Source of the DNA: Fictibacillus nanhaiensis
Lineage (GTDB): Bacteria; Bacillota; Bacilli; Bacillales; Fictibacillaceae
Reading direction: 5' to 3'
Length of the DNA: 64,000 nt
Assembly (NCBI RefSeq): GCF_023715445.1
Contig: NZ_JAMBOD010000006.1
Span: 158,003-222,002 of the forward strand
Each line of letters opens with the position of its first letter. Within the stretch, counting starts at the first letter, position 1. The notes below the pieces were generated by a model. The model ran no database searches. It saw only the letters and a program-made list of their open reading frames with translations, and was not told the origin of the DNA. A program made the translations under genes and the position numbers. This document shows positions 17,488 to 25,266 of this stretch, piece after piece.

Positions 17488-18393
17488 TTATGGTTTGATT
17501 CTTTCTTTTGGTACTAACAACTCGAAGTGATGATGCAGGTTCTCGAATTCACCTGGCAGAATGCCGCCCAGCTCACCGTCGAGGTTGATCTGCATCTTTT
17601 CACGAGGTGTTACTTTAACACGTTTCGCCTTTTTGTAGATTACGTGATCATCGTGAATATGTTCACCGCGAATCGCAAGTGACGCGATACGTACAAACTC
17701 AGCCAGGTTTGTTTTCTTTAAAATGATAACATCGAAAAGTCCGTCATGGAATTCAGATGTAGGAGCAAGCTTTTCAAAGCCGCCAACAGAGTTCGTATTG
17801 GCTACTAAAAATAGCATGATCTCGCCTTCGTATTTTTCTTTATCGTCAAATTCGATATCAACATAAGTTGGTCGGATCGATGGGAGCATCTCGATTCCTT
17901 TAAGGAAGTATGCCAGTTGGCCGATCATCGTTTTAAGCTTGCTCGGCACTTCATAAGTTAGTTCTGTTATGCGTCCGCCGCCCGCAATATTGATAAAGAA
18001 CTTATCATTCACTTTACCGATATCAACTGGCATATGTGTACCGCCGCAAAGGACGTCACAAGCACCTTCAATCGTTCGCGGTACACCAACTGCACGTGCA
18101 AAGTCGTTCGTTGTTCCTGCAGGAATGATGCCGAGCATGGGGCGATTCTCAAGACCAGCTAGGCCGTTAACTACTTCATAGATGGTTCCGTCCCCACCAG
18201 CTGCGATAACAAGGTCGAAACCTCTTTCTCCAGCAAGGCGTGCCGCACGTGTAGCGCAGCCTTCTTCAGGTGTTGTGGCATGGCATGATGTTTCATAGCC
18301 TGCGTTCTCAAGTCGATCCAAAATATAGGGAAGCTGTTTCTTTACTGTTTCTCGTCCTGAACTTGGATTATATATTAGTCTTGCACGTTTCAT
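17488..18393 (-). CDS. dgkB: Diacylglycerol kinase DgkB (YerQ)
   Basis: A soluble lipid kinase that returns diacylglycerol, released by lipoteichoic acid synthesis, to phosphatidic acid. The N-terminus MKRARLIYNPSSGRE and the nucleotide loop GGDGTIYEVVNGL, then GTTNDFARAVG, match B. subtilis DgkB closely. The C-terminal domain carries VGGFEKLAPTSEFHDGLFDV and MQINLDGE. The start at 18393 has GAAGGTG upstream; the in-frame GTG three codons earlier is part of that ribosome site. A sigma-A promoter and a leader hairpin precede it. Confidence 0.95.
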   Translation of the reverse strand: MKRARLIYNPSSGRETVKKQLPYILDRLENAGYETSCHATTPEEGCATRAARLAGERGFDLVIAAGGDGTIYEVVNGLAGLENRPMLGIIPAGTTNDFARAVGVPRTIEGACDVLCGGTHMPVDIGKVNDKFFINIAGGGRITELTYEVPSKLKTMIGQLAYFLKGIEMLPSIRPTYVDIEFDDKEKYEGEIMLFLVANTNSVGGFEKLAPTSEFHDGLFDVIILKKTNLAEFVRIASLAIRGEHIHDDHVIYKKAKRVKVTPREKMQINLDGELGGILPGEFENLHHHFELLVPKERIKP

Positions 18394-18459
18394 AACTTTC
18401 ACCTTCGTTGTTTGACTTCTTTTAAAAGTTTTAACTTAAATCTTTCGCTGTATAACTAC

Positions 18460-18483
18460 AAAAAACAGTCCGTTCATGGACTG
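18460..18483 (-). terminator. Terminator-like hairpin in the dgkB leader
   Basis: CAGTCC and GGACTG (6 bp, 6-nt loop ATGAAC) are followed by six T on the minus strand. It lies about 20 bases after the -10 box and about 70 bases before the dgkB start, so it may attenuate dgkB or release a very short RNA. No other minus-strand gene lies close upstream to need it. Confidence 0.6.
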
Positions 18484-18503
18484 CTTCTAAAGATTCCTCT
18501 TAT

Positions 18504-18532
18504 ATTATAGTGATTCATGTCCTAAAAAGCAA
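18504..18532 (-). promoter_or_regulatory. Sigma-A promoter for dgkB
   Basis: TTGCTT (18527-18532), a spacer of exactly 17 bp, then TATAAT (18504-18509), read on the minus strand. Transcription should start near 18497. Confidence 0.75.
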
Positions 18533-18570
18533 AGCTGTTTGCACGGTTGCATGTGTTGAAATTGTGTCTA

Positions 18571-18611
18571 AATTGTAGGGGGTCTGACCCGGGGTCAGAC
18601 CCCCTACAATT
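18571..18611. repeat. Perfect 20-bp-arm palindrome (GGGGTCTGACCC type)
   Basis: Two 20-base arms that are exact reverse complements around one central G; the core of each arm is GGGGGTCTGACCC. No T-tract follows on either strand, so it is not a normal terminator. Similar GGTCTGACCCC palindromes are scattered in many Bacillus genomes, from memory. It lies between divergent dgkB and the GNAT gene. Confidence 0.8.
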
Positions 18612-18708
18612 CTCATACAATTCTCGCACAATTTACATAGAATTCTTCTATGAAAATAAAGGAGTTTTGTGTCTGTTTATGGAATTTTCTAGGTGAGGAG
18701 TGTGTAAG

Positions 18709-19200
18709 ATGGAAAAAACAACATTAGAAATTTCCTTATCAACACCAGAAGACTATGCTGGTCTGGTTGAAATCGATCATCTCGTCTGGAATATAGACAC
18801 AACACCTGCACCAGACATCCGCTGGGATTCACCTGAGGATTATGGCAAGCAGTTTCCTGCAGGGAGTCAAATAGTCGCCCGCTGCAAAGGGAAAGTTTGC
18901 GGCTACATTTTCTATAAAGATGTAATCCCAGTCCCTTCAAACATGCATGTAGCAGATCTGGCGATGGCTGTTCACCCTGATTATCATGGACAGAATATTG
19001 GTTCCGAGCTTATGCGGGCAGTTGAGGAGCTTGCACGGGACAACGGCAAAACTAAGCTATCTTTACGCGTTTTATCAACAAATGAGAAAGCCATCCGCTT
19101 TTACAAAAAATGCGGCTACCAGGAACAAGGAAGACTTGTCGGAGAATTCTACTTAAACGGGCGCTTTGTCGATGATTTGCTTTTTTATAAGCATATCTAA
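18709..19200 (+). CDS. GNAT-family N-acetyltransferase
   Basis: A 163-residue GNAT protein: motif A VADLAMAVHPDYHGQNIGSELMRAVEEL holds the acetyl-CoA loop (HGQNIGSEL), and motif B is LSLRVLSTNEKAIRFYKKCGYQEQGR. The end FYLNGRFVDDLLFYKHI is typical of small-molecule or N-terminal acetyltransferases of the RimI-like group. The ATG at 18709 has GTGAGGAG 8 bases upstream; a GTG three codons earlier falls in that site. The acceptor is unknown. Confidence 0.87.
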   Translation: MEKTTLEISLSTPEDYAGLVEIDHLVWNIDTTPAPDIRWDSPEDYGKQFPAGSQIVARCKGKVCGYIFYKDVIPVPSNMHVADLAMAVHPDYHGQNIGSELMRAVEELARDNGKTKLSLRVLSTNEKAIRFYKKCGYQEQGRLVGEFYLNGRFVDDLLFYKHI

Positions 19201-19254
19201 AAACTGACCTCATAGATTAACTTATGCACCACTATCTCTAGGAGGTGTTTTCAA

Positions 19255-19467
19255 ATGTTTTGGATTTTTATTTTGTCACCACTCGCTGCGGTCCTCTTGC
19301 TTTTTGCAATTGTGCATTGGAGAACGAAACAGAGGTATAAAAGATACAATGCGAAATATGAACTTGAAGAACATGTCAGTGATCAAAATAAAATCAACAA
19401 TGCCGCCGCCTGGAACTCTTCACAGCAAAATCACCATTCTGGCGGTGGAGGCGCAGGTGGGATTTAA
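19255..19467 (+). CDS. Small single-pass membrane protein (70 aa)
   Basis: One N-terminal membrane segment (WIFILSPLAAVLLLFAIVHW) is followed by a basic stretch (RTKQRYKRYNAKYE) and a Gly-rich tail ending GGGGAGGI. The excellent site AGGAGGTG precedes the ATG and a terminator follows, so it is a real gene. The tail is reminiscent of small Bacillus membrane proteins with Gly/His-rich ends; function unknown. Confidence 0.75.
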   Translation: MFWIFILSPLAAVLLLFAIVHWRTKQRYKRYNAKYELEEHVSDQNKINNAAAWNSSQQNHHSGGGGAGGI

Positions 19468-19497
19468 AAAGACGGGATCTTATTCCTGTCTTTTTTC
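19467..19497 (+). terminator. Terminator after the 70-aa membrane protein
   Basis: GACGGGA and TCCTGTC pair (one wobble) around a 6-nt loop, followed by six T. Confidence 0.75.
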
Positions 19498-19525
19498 TCG
19501 CTTAAATACTGAAAGGAGCTTTTTT

Positions 19526-20356
19526 ATGTCCAACAAAATGGCCATCTCAGGGAGCACGATCATGTCTGATACTTCCCTATTGCATGAACTATTTATAAAT
19601 GAAGCAGATCATATAGAAATTGGTGAATTTGAGAACGAAGCTGCCTATCAGCATTTTTTAAGTTTAGTAATCAAATCCAACAAAAGCTTTGGCTTGCATT
19701 CACCGCTTTTCCGTAATGAGAGTATATACGACCTTATTGAAAATGTACAATTTGAACCTGAAAAAGCGTGGGTTCAGTTTGAAACCGAAGTGAAGCGGAT
19801 GGCTGAAGAGGGAGCAGCATACATACTTGTTCATTTTCCCTATTTTCAAGATGAGTCAGACGACCCTAACAAAAAGATAGAAGAAGGATTACAAAAGTTA
19901 TCCTGCCTTCAAGCAAAGTATAATCTGCCGATCGTCTGCGAACCAAAACTAGGGATGTGGAAATCTCCAAAAGGAATCGAATATCTTCATAAGTTCCCCA
20001 TATCAGTGTGGGAGAGGTATGGGTTGGAGCTTTGCATAGATATTGGAGATTACTTGCTGGCTGCTGCAAAGTTATCTGTGCACCCACTGGAATTAATCCA
20101 AAAATGGCAGGATCACATTAAAGTTGTACACCTTCACAACATCGAATTTTTAGAAGGGAAATACATTTGGATTCCCATTCATCCTTCCCACGAGAACGAT
20201 GATGTTTACTTTCCAGTAAAAGAGATTCTGAGCTTTATAGCCAAACACAATAATATCTATTGGGTTTTAGAGCATACGCCGCATTCATGCCCGAAGAAAG
20301 AATTCGTCATGGAAGGCATACAGTGGTTAAAGGAAGACATTTTAAAAATTGAATAG
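19526..20356 (+). CDS. Sugar phosphate isomerase/epimerase-like TIM-barrel protein
   Basis: 276 residues with the layout of the AP-endonuclease-2-like TIM barrel: FGLHSPLFRNES, YILVHFPYFQ, LPIVCEPKLG, LELCIDIGDYLLA, IKVVHLHNIEF and WVLEHTPHS. The Glu, Asp and His residues at strand ends are those that usually bind a divalent metal in xylose isomerase-like proteins. The ATG at 19526 has GAAAGGAG 7 bases upstream; the frame runs further upstream without a start that fits. It is followed directly by the CPBP gene, probably one transcript. The substrate is unknown. Confidence 0.75.
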   Translation: MSNKMAISGSTIMSDTSLLHELFINEADHIEIGEFENEAAYQHFLSLVIKSNKSFGLHSPLFRNESIYDLIENVQFEPEKAWVQFETEVKRMAEEGAAYILVHFPYFQDESDDPNKKIEEGLQKLSCLQAKYNLPIVCEPKLGMWKSPKGIEYLHKFPISVWERYGLELCIDIGDYLLAAAKLSVHPLELIQKWQDHIKVVHLHNIEFLEGKYIWIPIHPSHENDDVYFPVKEILSFIAKHNNIYWVLEHTPHSCPKKEFVMEGIQWLKEDILKIE

Positions 20357-20376
20357 TGAACATGGAGGACGTAACA

Positions 20377-21177
20377 TTGAAACATTTAAAAATTGCCCTA
20401 TTTCTTGGTTTGCTTGGTTTACTTGCAGGAGCTTTCGTTGTTCCCTATCAGCTGGAATCATTAAAAAATACACTTACAGCAGCTGAGTATGAAAAAATGA
20501 TCGGTGCAGTTCCTGTTCCGCTGTCGGTCATGATTAGCGTAGCTGCATTACAAATTGGATTAATTATCACAGTTTTTAGCTGGATTGGTTTAAAACTTAC
20601 AGAACGAACAGGGTTTACCCTGCCACTTTTGCTACCTTGGCTCCTTAAGAAAAAGAAACCAGTCATAGACCGCGCCGCTTTAAAACTTGCTCTCATCGGA
20701 GGCGCAATCGGCTCAATTGTTATGGTGTTAATGGATGTTCTCCTTTTTCATCCCCACATTCCGAAGCTTGGAAATGGTGAAGGTGTCGTATGGTGGAAAG
20801 CAGTTCTTGGCGGTGTTCTTTATGGGGGAATTGTTGAAGAAGTTCTGATGCGTCTTTTCCTTATGACTCTGATTATTTGGTTATTGGCTTTTATTTTTAA
20901 AAAATACCGCAATTCTATTCCTTCGTCCTTCTATTGGATCGGAATCATCCTTGCTGCATTTATTTTTTCTGCAGGACATTTACCTGCCACCGAGGCTCTA
21001 TACGGAGAGCTATCTTCAATTCTTATAGTACGATCTTTCCTGTTAAATGGGATACTCGCTATTTTCTTTGGCTATCTATTTTGGAAAAAAGGCTTGGAGT
21101 ACGCGATGATTGCACATATGATGGTGCACGTTGTTACACAGCTAATTGTACTTCCTCTTTTAAAGCTAGTTTCATAA
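20377..21177 (+). CDS. CPBP-family intramembrane protease (CAAX/Abi)
   Basis: A polytopic membrane protein of about 266 residues with the CPBP signature: EEVLMRL (the Glu-Glu-x3-Arg motif), the second motif FSAGHLPA and the third HMMVHVV. Bacterial members are intramembrane glutamic-type proteases; roles range from bacteriocin self-immunity to protein processing. The likely start is TTG at 20377 (MKHLKIALFLGLLG) with GGAGG 8 bases upstream. An ATG at 20362 and a GTG at 20356 lie in frame but contain or precede that site. It follows the TIM-barrel gene without a gap. Confidence 0.85.
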   Translation: MKHLKIALFLGLLGLLAGAFVVPYQLESLKNTLTAAEYEKMIGAVPVPLSVMISVAALQIGLIITVFSWIGLKLTERTGFTLPLLLPWLLKKKKPVIDRAALKLALIGGAIGSIVMVLMDVLLFHPHIPKLGNGEGVVWWKAVLGGVLYGGIVEEVLMRLFLMTLIIWLLAFIFKKYRNSIPSSFYWIGIILAAFIFSAGHLPATEALYGELSSILIVRSFLLNGILAIFFGYLFWKKGLEYAMIAHMMVHVVTQLIVLPLLKLVS

Positions 21178-21353
21178 TCGCCCTTAAAAATACTGGATAA
21201 AGCTCCGGTGTTTTTTATTTGTAAATTAATTGAAAAATTTAGAGCTAGTTGTTCGTCAAATTAAGTAGGGATTAAATTTCGGGGTTTGTGTATCAAATAT
21301 ATGTCAAATAATTTACAATTATTTCAAAAGAGATTATTTACAAATTGAGGTGT

Positions 21354-22178
21354 ATGATGAATTTTTCTTTAAGGAGTTATTTAAAACGGTTAAGATCAAC
21401 CATTCTAGGTATCTTAATAATCAGTATCCTGCCCGCTCTTTTATTTGGAACGAATACTCAGTTAGAACAAAATGTATGGGAGTACTCTATTAACAGACTA
21501 AAATACCCACTGTTTCCTGACGTCTTTGAGAAGTATCAATATTCTATGACTATTTTCTTTTGCGCTTTACTTACAGGGTTGGTCGCCGCGTTAATTCTAA
21601 CCTTCTTTACAACACTACTTCCAAGATTTTTGCAGCGCATCGTATACGGATTATTGACATTCTTAGAATCACTGCCCGATTTATTTATTGTTGTGGTTCT
21701 TCAGTTTGCCATTATCTATATATACAAATCAACAGGAGTTCTACTATCAAATATTTCAAACGTCTACAACAATCCTATTTATCTTCTTCCAATCCTTACA
21801 CTATCTATATTGCCGACGATTCAATTATTTAAGATTACGCTGCTGCTGATGAAGGATGAACAGCATAAACCGTATGTAACTGTCGCAAGATCAATGGGTC
21901 TTAGCAGACTATATATCACGATCGCACACGTTTTCCGAAACATTCTTACGAGTCTTGTTCAGTATTACAAAACGATTTTTGTATTTATGCTTTCTAATCT
22001 GTTTATTGTAGAATATGTGTTTAATTTGAACGGAATTATGAACGTTTTGCTTAACACGAAAGGTGTTGCCTTTATGGTAACGGCTCTTATGATTGCCATC
22101 CCTTTTTCTCTTTTATTTGAAATAGCTGAAAGCAATACTATTAAGTTAACTAAACAAGAAGAGGAGGAGGCCGCATGA
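21354..22178 (+). CDS. Peptide-type ABC transporter permease (OppB/DppB-like)
   Basis: A polytopic inner-membrane protein with the BPD-transport EAA region (VTVARSMGLSRLYITIAHVFRNIL, residues about 182-205), first of a four-gene cassette. It is shorter than OppB (about 274 against 306 residues) and diverged in the N-terminal half. ATG at 21354 or 21357 follows TGAGGTG. The cassette is absent from this place in B. subtilis. It overlaps the next permease gene by 4 bp. Confidence 0.82.
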   Translation: MMNFSLRSYLKRLRSTILGILIISILPALLFGTNTQLEQNVWEYSINRLKYPLFPDVFEKYQYSMTIFFCALLTGLVAALILTFFTTLLPRFLQRIVYGLLTFLESLPDLFIVVVLQFAIIYIYKSTGVLLSNISNVYNNPIYLLPILTLSILPTIQLFKITLLLMKDEQHKPYVTVARSMGLSRLYITIAHVFRNILTSLVQYYKTIFVFMLSNLFIVEYVFNLNGIMNVLLNTKGVAFMVTALMIAIPFSLLFEIAESNTIKLTKQEEEEAA

Positions 22179-23110
22179 TTATAAAACTAGTAAAGCAGCC
22201 ACAGTTCATCATAGGGTTTCTTTTTATAGCTTGTTTACTGATTTTTAGTTTTTATTGGCCGAACCTGCTGGATGTTGATAAAGCAGAATCCCTTAAACTG
22301 CAGGACTTTTTATATGACGATGAAGGAAGAATCATAGATGCTCCTCCCTATTCTCCATCACAAGTTCCTCCCTTAGGGTCGGATATGTTTGGTAAACAGA
22401 TTTTTTATCAGATTATAGATGGGGCAAAATATACGATTCTGATCGCACTTGGTATCGCTTTGTTTAGAATTCTGTTTTCTGTAGGGATCACTCTGATCAA
22501 TCCTAAATCTAGCTTTTCCTTCTTAAACGATATTGTTCAAGCAACCCTTTATATCCCAACAGCCATATTGGCGTTTATATTTATGAATTCATTAATAGTG
22601 AAACAATCAATGGAACCCATGAGTACTATGAAATTGATCGTACTGCAGTGCCTTATATTAATTGGTGTAGGTGTGCCGCCATTAATTTCAACATTTTCAC
22701 GTGAAATTAAAGCTATCTTGAATAAAGATTACATCACAAATACGTTTGCCTTAGGTTCTAAGAAGTTTTATGTGTATTACAAACATGTGCTGCCTGAACT
22801 TTCTACGAAATTAGTACTTTTATTTGCCCAGCAAGTTGTACAGACATTAATACTCATGGCACATCTTGGTGTTCTCGCCATTTTCATTGGAGGTTCAGCT
22901 ATAGTTGTTTTGGGAGATATTTTTAGTCCAATGCCAGTAGCTATTCCCTTAGCTGGTGAATGGGCGGGTATTATAGGCATGAATTTCGCAAAAGTAAAAG
23001 CGGCTCCATGGGCTATTTTAACTCCTCTGACTTTCTTTGCGGTTTTAATATTTGCCCTTAATATGATTATTCAAGGCATACAAAACTGTTTAGAAACCAA
23101 CAAGTCGTAA
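22175..23110 (+). CDS. Peptide-type ABC transporter permease (OppC/DppC-like)
   Basis: 311 residues. A first membrane helix (FIIGFLFIACLLIFSFYW) precedes an extracytoplasmic loop with PPYSPSQVPPLGSDMFGKQIF, the conserved PPLGTDxxG block of OppC-type permeases. A further five or so helices include the EAA-like NTFALGSKKFYVYYKHVLPEL. ATG overlaps the previous stop (ATGA), with GAGGAGGAGG just upstream. It pairs with the preceding permease to form the channel. Confidence 0.87.
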   Translation: MIIKLVKQPQFIIGFLFIACLLIFSFYWPNLLDVDKAESLKLQDFLYDDEGRIIDAPPYSPSQVPPLGSDMFGKQIFYQIIDGAKYTILIALGIALFRILFSVGITLINPKSSFSFLNDIVQATLYIPTAILAFIFMNSLIVKQSMEPMSTMKLIVLQCLILIGVGVPPLISTFSREIKAILNKDYITNTFALGSKKFYVYYKHVLPELSTKLVLLFAQQVVQTLILMAHLGVLAIFIGGSAIVVLGDIFSPMPVAIPLAGEWAGIIGMNFAKVKAAPWAILTPLTFFAVLIFALNMIIQGIQNCLETNKS

Positions 23111-23127
23111 AGTGAGGTGCAAAGAAG

Positions 23128-24111
23128 ATGGATCAGCATATTCTACAGATTAATAATTTAAGAGTTTCATTCAATAAAAATAAAGACAAGATTACAGTGG
23201 TTAATGATGTAAGTCTTCAAATTGAAAAAGGACAGACAGTTGCTCTAATTGGGGAATCAGGTTCAGGGAAAAGTATTACTTCCCTTTCTGTCCTGCAGCT
23301 TCTTCCCTCAAATGGCCAAGTAGATAAAGGTTCGATCACCTTTAATGGGAAAGAACTGATGTTGCAGCCTGAAAAAGAGATGAGGAAGATCAGAGGCAAT
23401 GAGATCTCTATGATTTTTCAGGATGCCATCGCATCCCTTAACCCAGGTATGAAAGTCGGCGTGCAGATTACAGAAGGACTTAAATACCATAATCTTGTTC
23501 CAAAAGCTGACCTTAAAGCAGAAGCGCTTCAATTGCTGGAACAGGTGGGTTTTAAAAATCCTGTGCATATCTATAATCAATATCCCGATCAGCTTTCAGG
23601 CGGGATGAAGCAGCGCATTTTAATTGCAATGGCGATCTCGTGCAAACCTAAGCTCCTTATCGCTGATGAACCTACTACTGCCCTGGATGTTACAATTCAA
23701 AGGCAGGTACTCGATTTAATCGATCATTATAAATCTGATCTGGATGCCTCTGTACTGCTCATTACACACGATTTTGGTGTTGTTGCAGAATATGCTGACT
23801 GGGTATACGTCATGTTAGGCGGTCATATTGTGGAGTCGGCAGATGTTTATACGATCTTTAAAAATCCTGTACATCCTTATACGAAAGCTTTGATCGGCAG
23901 TATCCCTAATCCCGAAAACGGACAGGAGCGCTTAAAGAGCATTCAGGATTATACGTTTGAAGATACTAGCTATGATGGAAGAAAATTCGCGCCAGAAACG
24001 TATACGTACGAAAGTAGCGCTTTTCATGCACCCTCCTCATTAGTTGAAGTAGAACCGATGCATTATGTACGATTCTATGACGGCGAAAGGAAGGTGATTG
24101 CGATTGGATAA
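23128..24111 (+). CDS. Peptide ABC transporter ATP-binding protein (OppD/DppD-like)
   Basis: 327 residues with Walker A GESGSGKS, Q-loop MIFQDAIASLNPGM, ABC signature LSGGMKQR, Walker B LLIADEPTTALD and switch His in LLITHDFGVVAEYADWVYVM. The C-terminal oligopeptide-transporter extension (NPVHPYTKALIGSIPN) is present, but the Cys-rich 4Fe-4S loop seen in some OppD/DppD proteins is absent. It overlaps the next gene by 14 bp. Confidence 0.9.
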   Translation: MDQHILQINNLRVSFNKNKDKITVVNDVSLQIEKGQTVALIGESGSGKSITSLSVLQLLPSNGQVDKGSITFNGKELMLQPEKEMRKIRGNEISMIFQDAIASLNPGMKVGVQITEGLKYHNLVPKADLKAEALQLLEQVGFKNPVHIYNQYPDQLSGGMKQRILIAMAISCKPKLLIADEPTTALDVTIQRQVLDLIDHYKSDLDASVLLITHDFGVVAEYADWVYVMLGGHIVESADVYTIFKNPVHPYTKALIGSIPNPENGQERLKSIQDYTFEDTSYDGRKFAPETYTYESSAFHAPSSLVEVEPMHYVRFYDGERKVIAIG

Positions 24112-25036
24112 CTTGCTTGTAAGAGCGCAGAATCTATCAAAATATTTTACAGACAGCTCTGGTGTTCATAAAGCAGTGGATGGTGTATCTCTAAATATTC
24201 ACAAGGGGGAAACGCTTGGAGTTGTTGGGGAGTCAGGTTCAGGAAAAACAACGCTCGGACGGACCATCATGCGCTTATACAAGCCCGAGCACGGACAGAT
24301 CTGGTTTGACGGGAAAGAAATAACAAAGCTAAATGATGGAAAGTTAAGACCCTATAGAAGAGAAATTCAAATGATCTTTCAAAATCCGTATGAGTCTTTA
24401 AGTCCCCGCTTAACCGTTGGGGAGATCCTTGAGGAACCACTCTTTATTCAAAAAATAGGGACGAAGAAAGAGCGGATGGATAAAGCGCTTAGCATGCTTG
24501 AAAAAGTCGGCCTTTCTCGGAACTCTTATCAAAGAAAGATTCACGAGTTTTCGGGCGGTCAGCGCCAAAGGATAGGAATTGCACGTGCACTGATTCTAGA
24601 ACCGAAGTTTGTTATAGCAGATGAACCCGTTTCCGCACTCGATGTTTCCGTTCAAGCTCAAGTATTAAATCTCTTAAAAGATCTGCAGGCCGAGATGAAT
24701 CTAACCTGTCTGTTTATATCGCATGACTTAAGCGTCGTTCATTACATGAGCGACCGAGTAGCCGTTATGTATTTGGGGCATCTAATCGAATTAGCTCCAA
24801 AAGAAGAGCTGTATCGCAACCCGATACACCCATACACGAAATCGCTATTATCATCTATCCCTGTTCCCGATCCAGAGCGGCGCAATCCATATCGTGAGCC
24901 GATCATCCTTCCTGAGAAGCCGCTATATCCGCCACAGCTGGTGCATGTCGGGAACGAACACTATGTATCGGCCAATATGATCAATATAAAAGATTTTGAG
25001 ATTGAAAGTACAAAAAAACAAGTAAGCTATATTTAA
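24098..25036 (+). CDS. Peptide ABC transporter ATP-binding protein (OppF/AppF-like)
   Basis: 312 residues: Walker A GESGSGKTTLGR, signature FSGGQRQRIGIARAL, Walker B FVIADEPVSALD, switch His ISHDLSVVHYMSDRVAVMYLG and the OppF tail NPIHPYTKSLLSSIP. The start is TTG at 24098 or 24104, both after AAGGAAGG inside the previous gene. It completes the ATPase pair. No substrate-binding lipoprotein gene is found in the cassette or elsewhere in the window. Confidence 0.9.
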   Translation: MRLDNLLVRAQNLSKYFTDSSGVHKAVDGVSLNIHKGETLGVVGESGSGKTTLGRTIMRLYKPEHGQIWFDGKEITKLNDGKLRPYRREIQMIFQNPYESLSPRLTVGEILEEPLFIQKIGTKKERMDKALSMLEKVGLSRNSYQRKIHEFSGGQRQRIGIARALILEPKFVIADEPVSALDVSVQAQVLNLLKDLQAEMNLTCLFISHDLSVVHYMSDRVAVMYLGHLIELAPKEELYRNPIHPYTKSLLSSIPVPDPERRNPYREPIILPEKPLYPPQLVHVGNEHYVSANMINIKDFEIESTKKQVSYI

Positions 25037-25043
25037 AAGTGGA

Positions 25044-25069
25044 GGACTGGCTGCCAGTCTTTTCTTTTT
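25044..25069 (+). terminator. Terminator of the ABC cassette
   Basis: GACTGG and CCAGTC pair around a small loop, followed by TTTTCTTTTT. Confidence 0.65.
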
Positions 25070-25102
25070 GCTGGGTTTTTTTGATGAGGAATTTGTCGAA
25101 AA

Positions 25103-25213
25103 GCCTATAAATGTAACTTTACAGCCTAAAAAATTAAATTACGGCCTAGAAATATTATTTACGGCCTATAAATCAACATTTACGGCCTAGAAAATTAAAT
25201 TACGGCCTAGAAA
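25103..25213. repeat. Phased intergenic array A (core ACGGCCTAGAAA), 6 units
   Basis: The GCCTA core recurs at 25103, 25124, 25144, 25164, 25185 and 25205, that is at steps of 21, 20, 20, 21 and 20. The outer left units are more diverged. Sequence between cores is AT-rich and varied. It lies between two converging terminators, so it is outside both transcripts. Confidence 0.85.
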
Positions 25214-25216
25214 GCT

Positions 25217-25260
25217 TAAAAAGCCCTGCAGGATGACGCACGCATCACCTTACAGGGCTT
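25217..25260 (-). terminator. Terminator of swrC
   Basis: AAGCCCTG and CAGGGCTT close a long stem with an inner GGTGATGC/GCGTCATC arm, followed by TTTTTAAG on the minus strand. Confidence 0.85.
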
Positions 25261-25266
25261 AATAAA

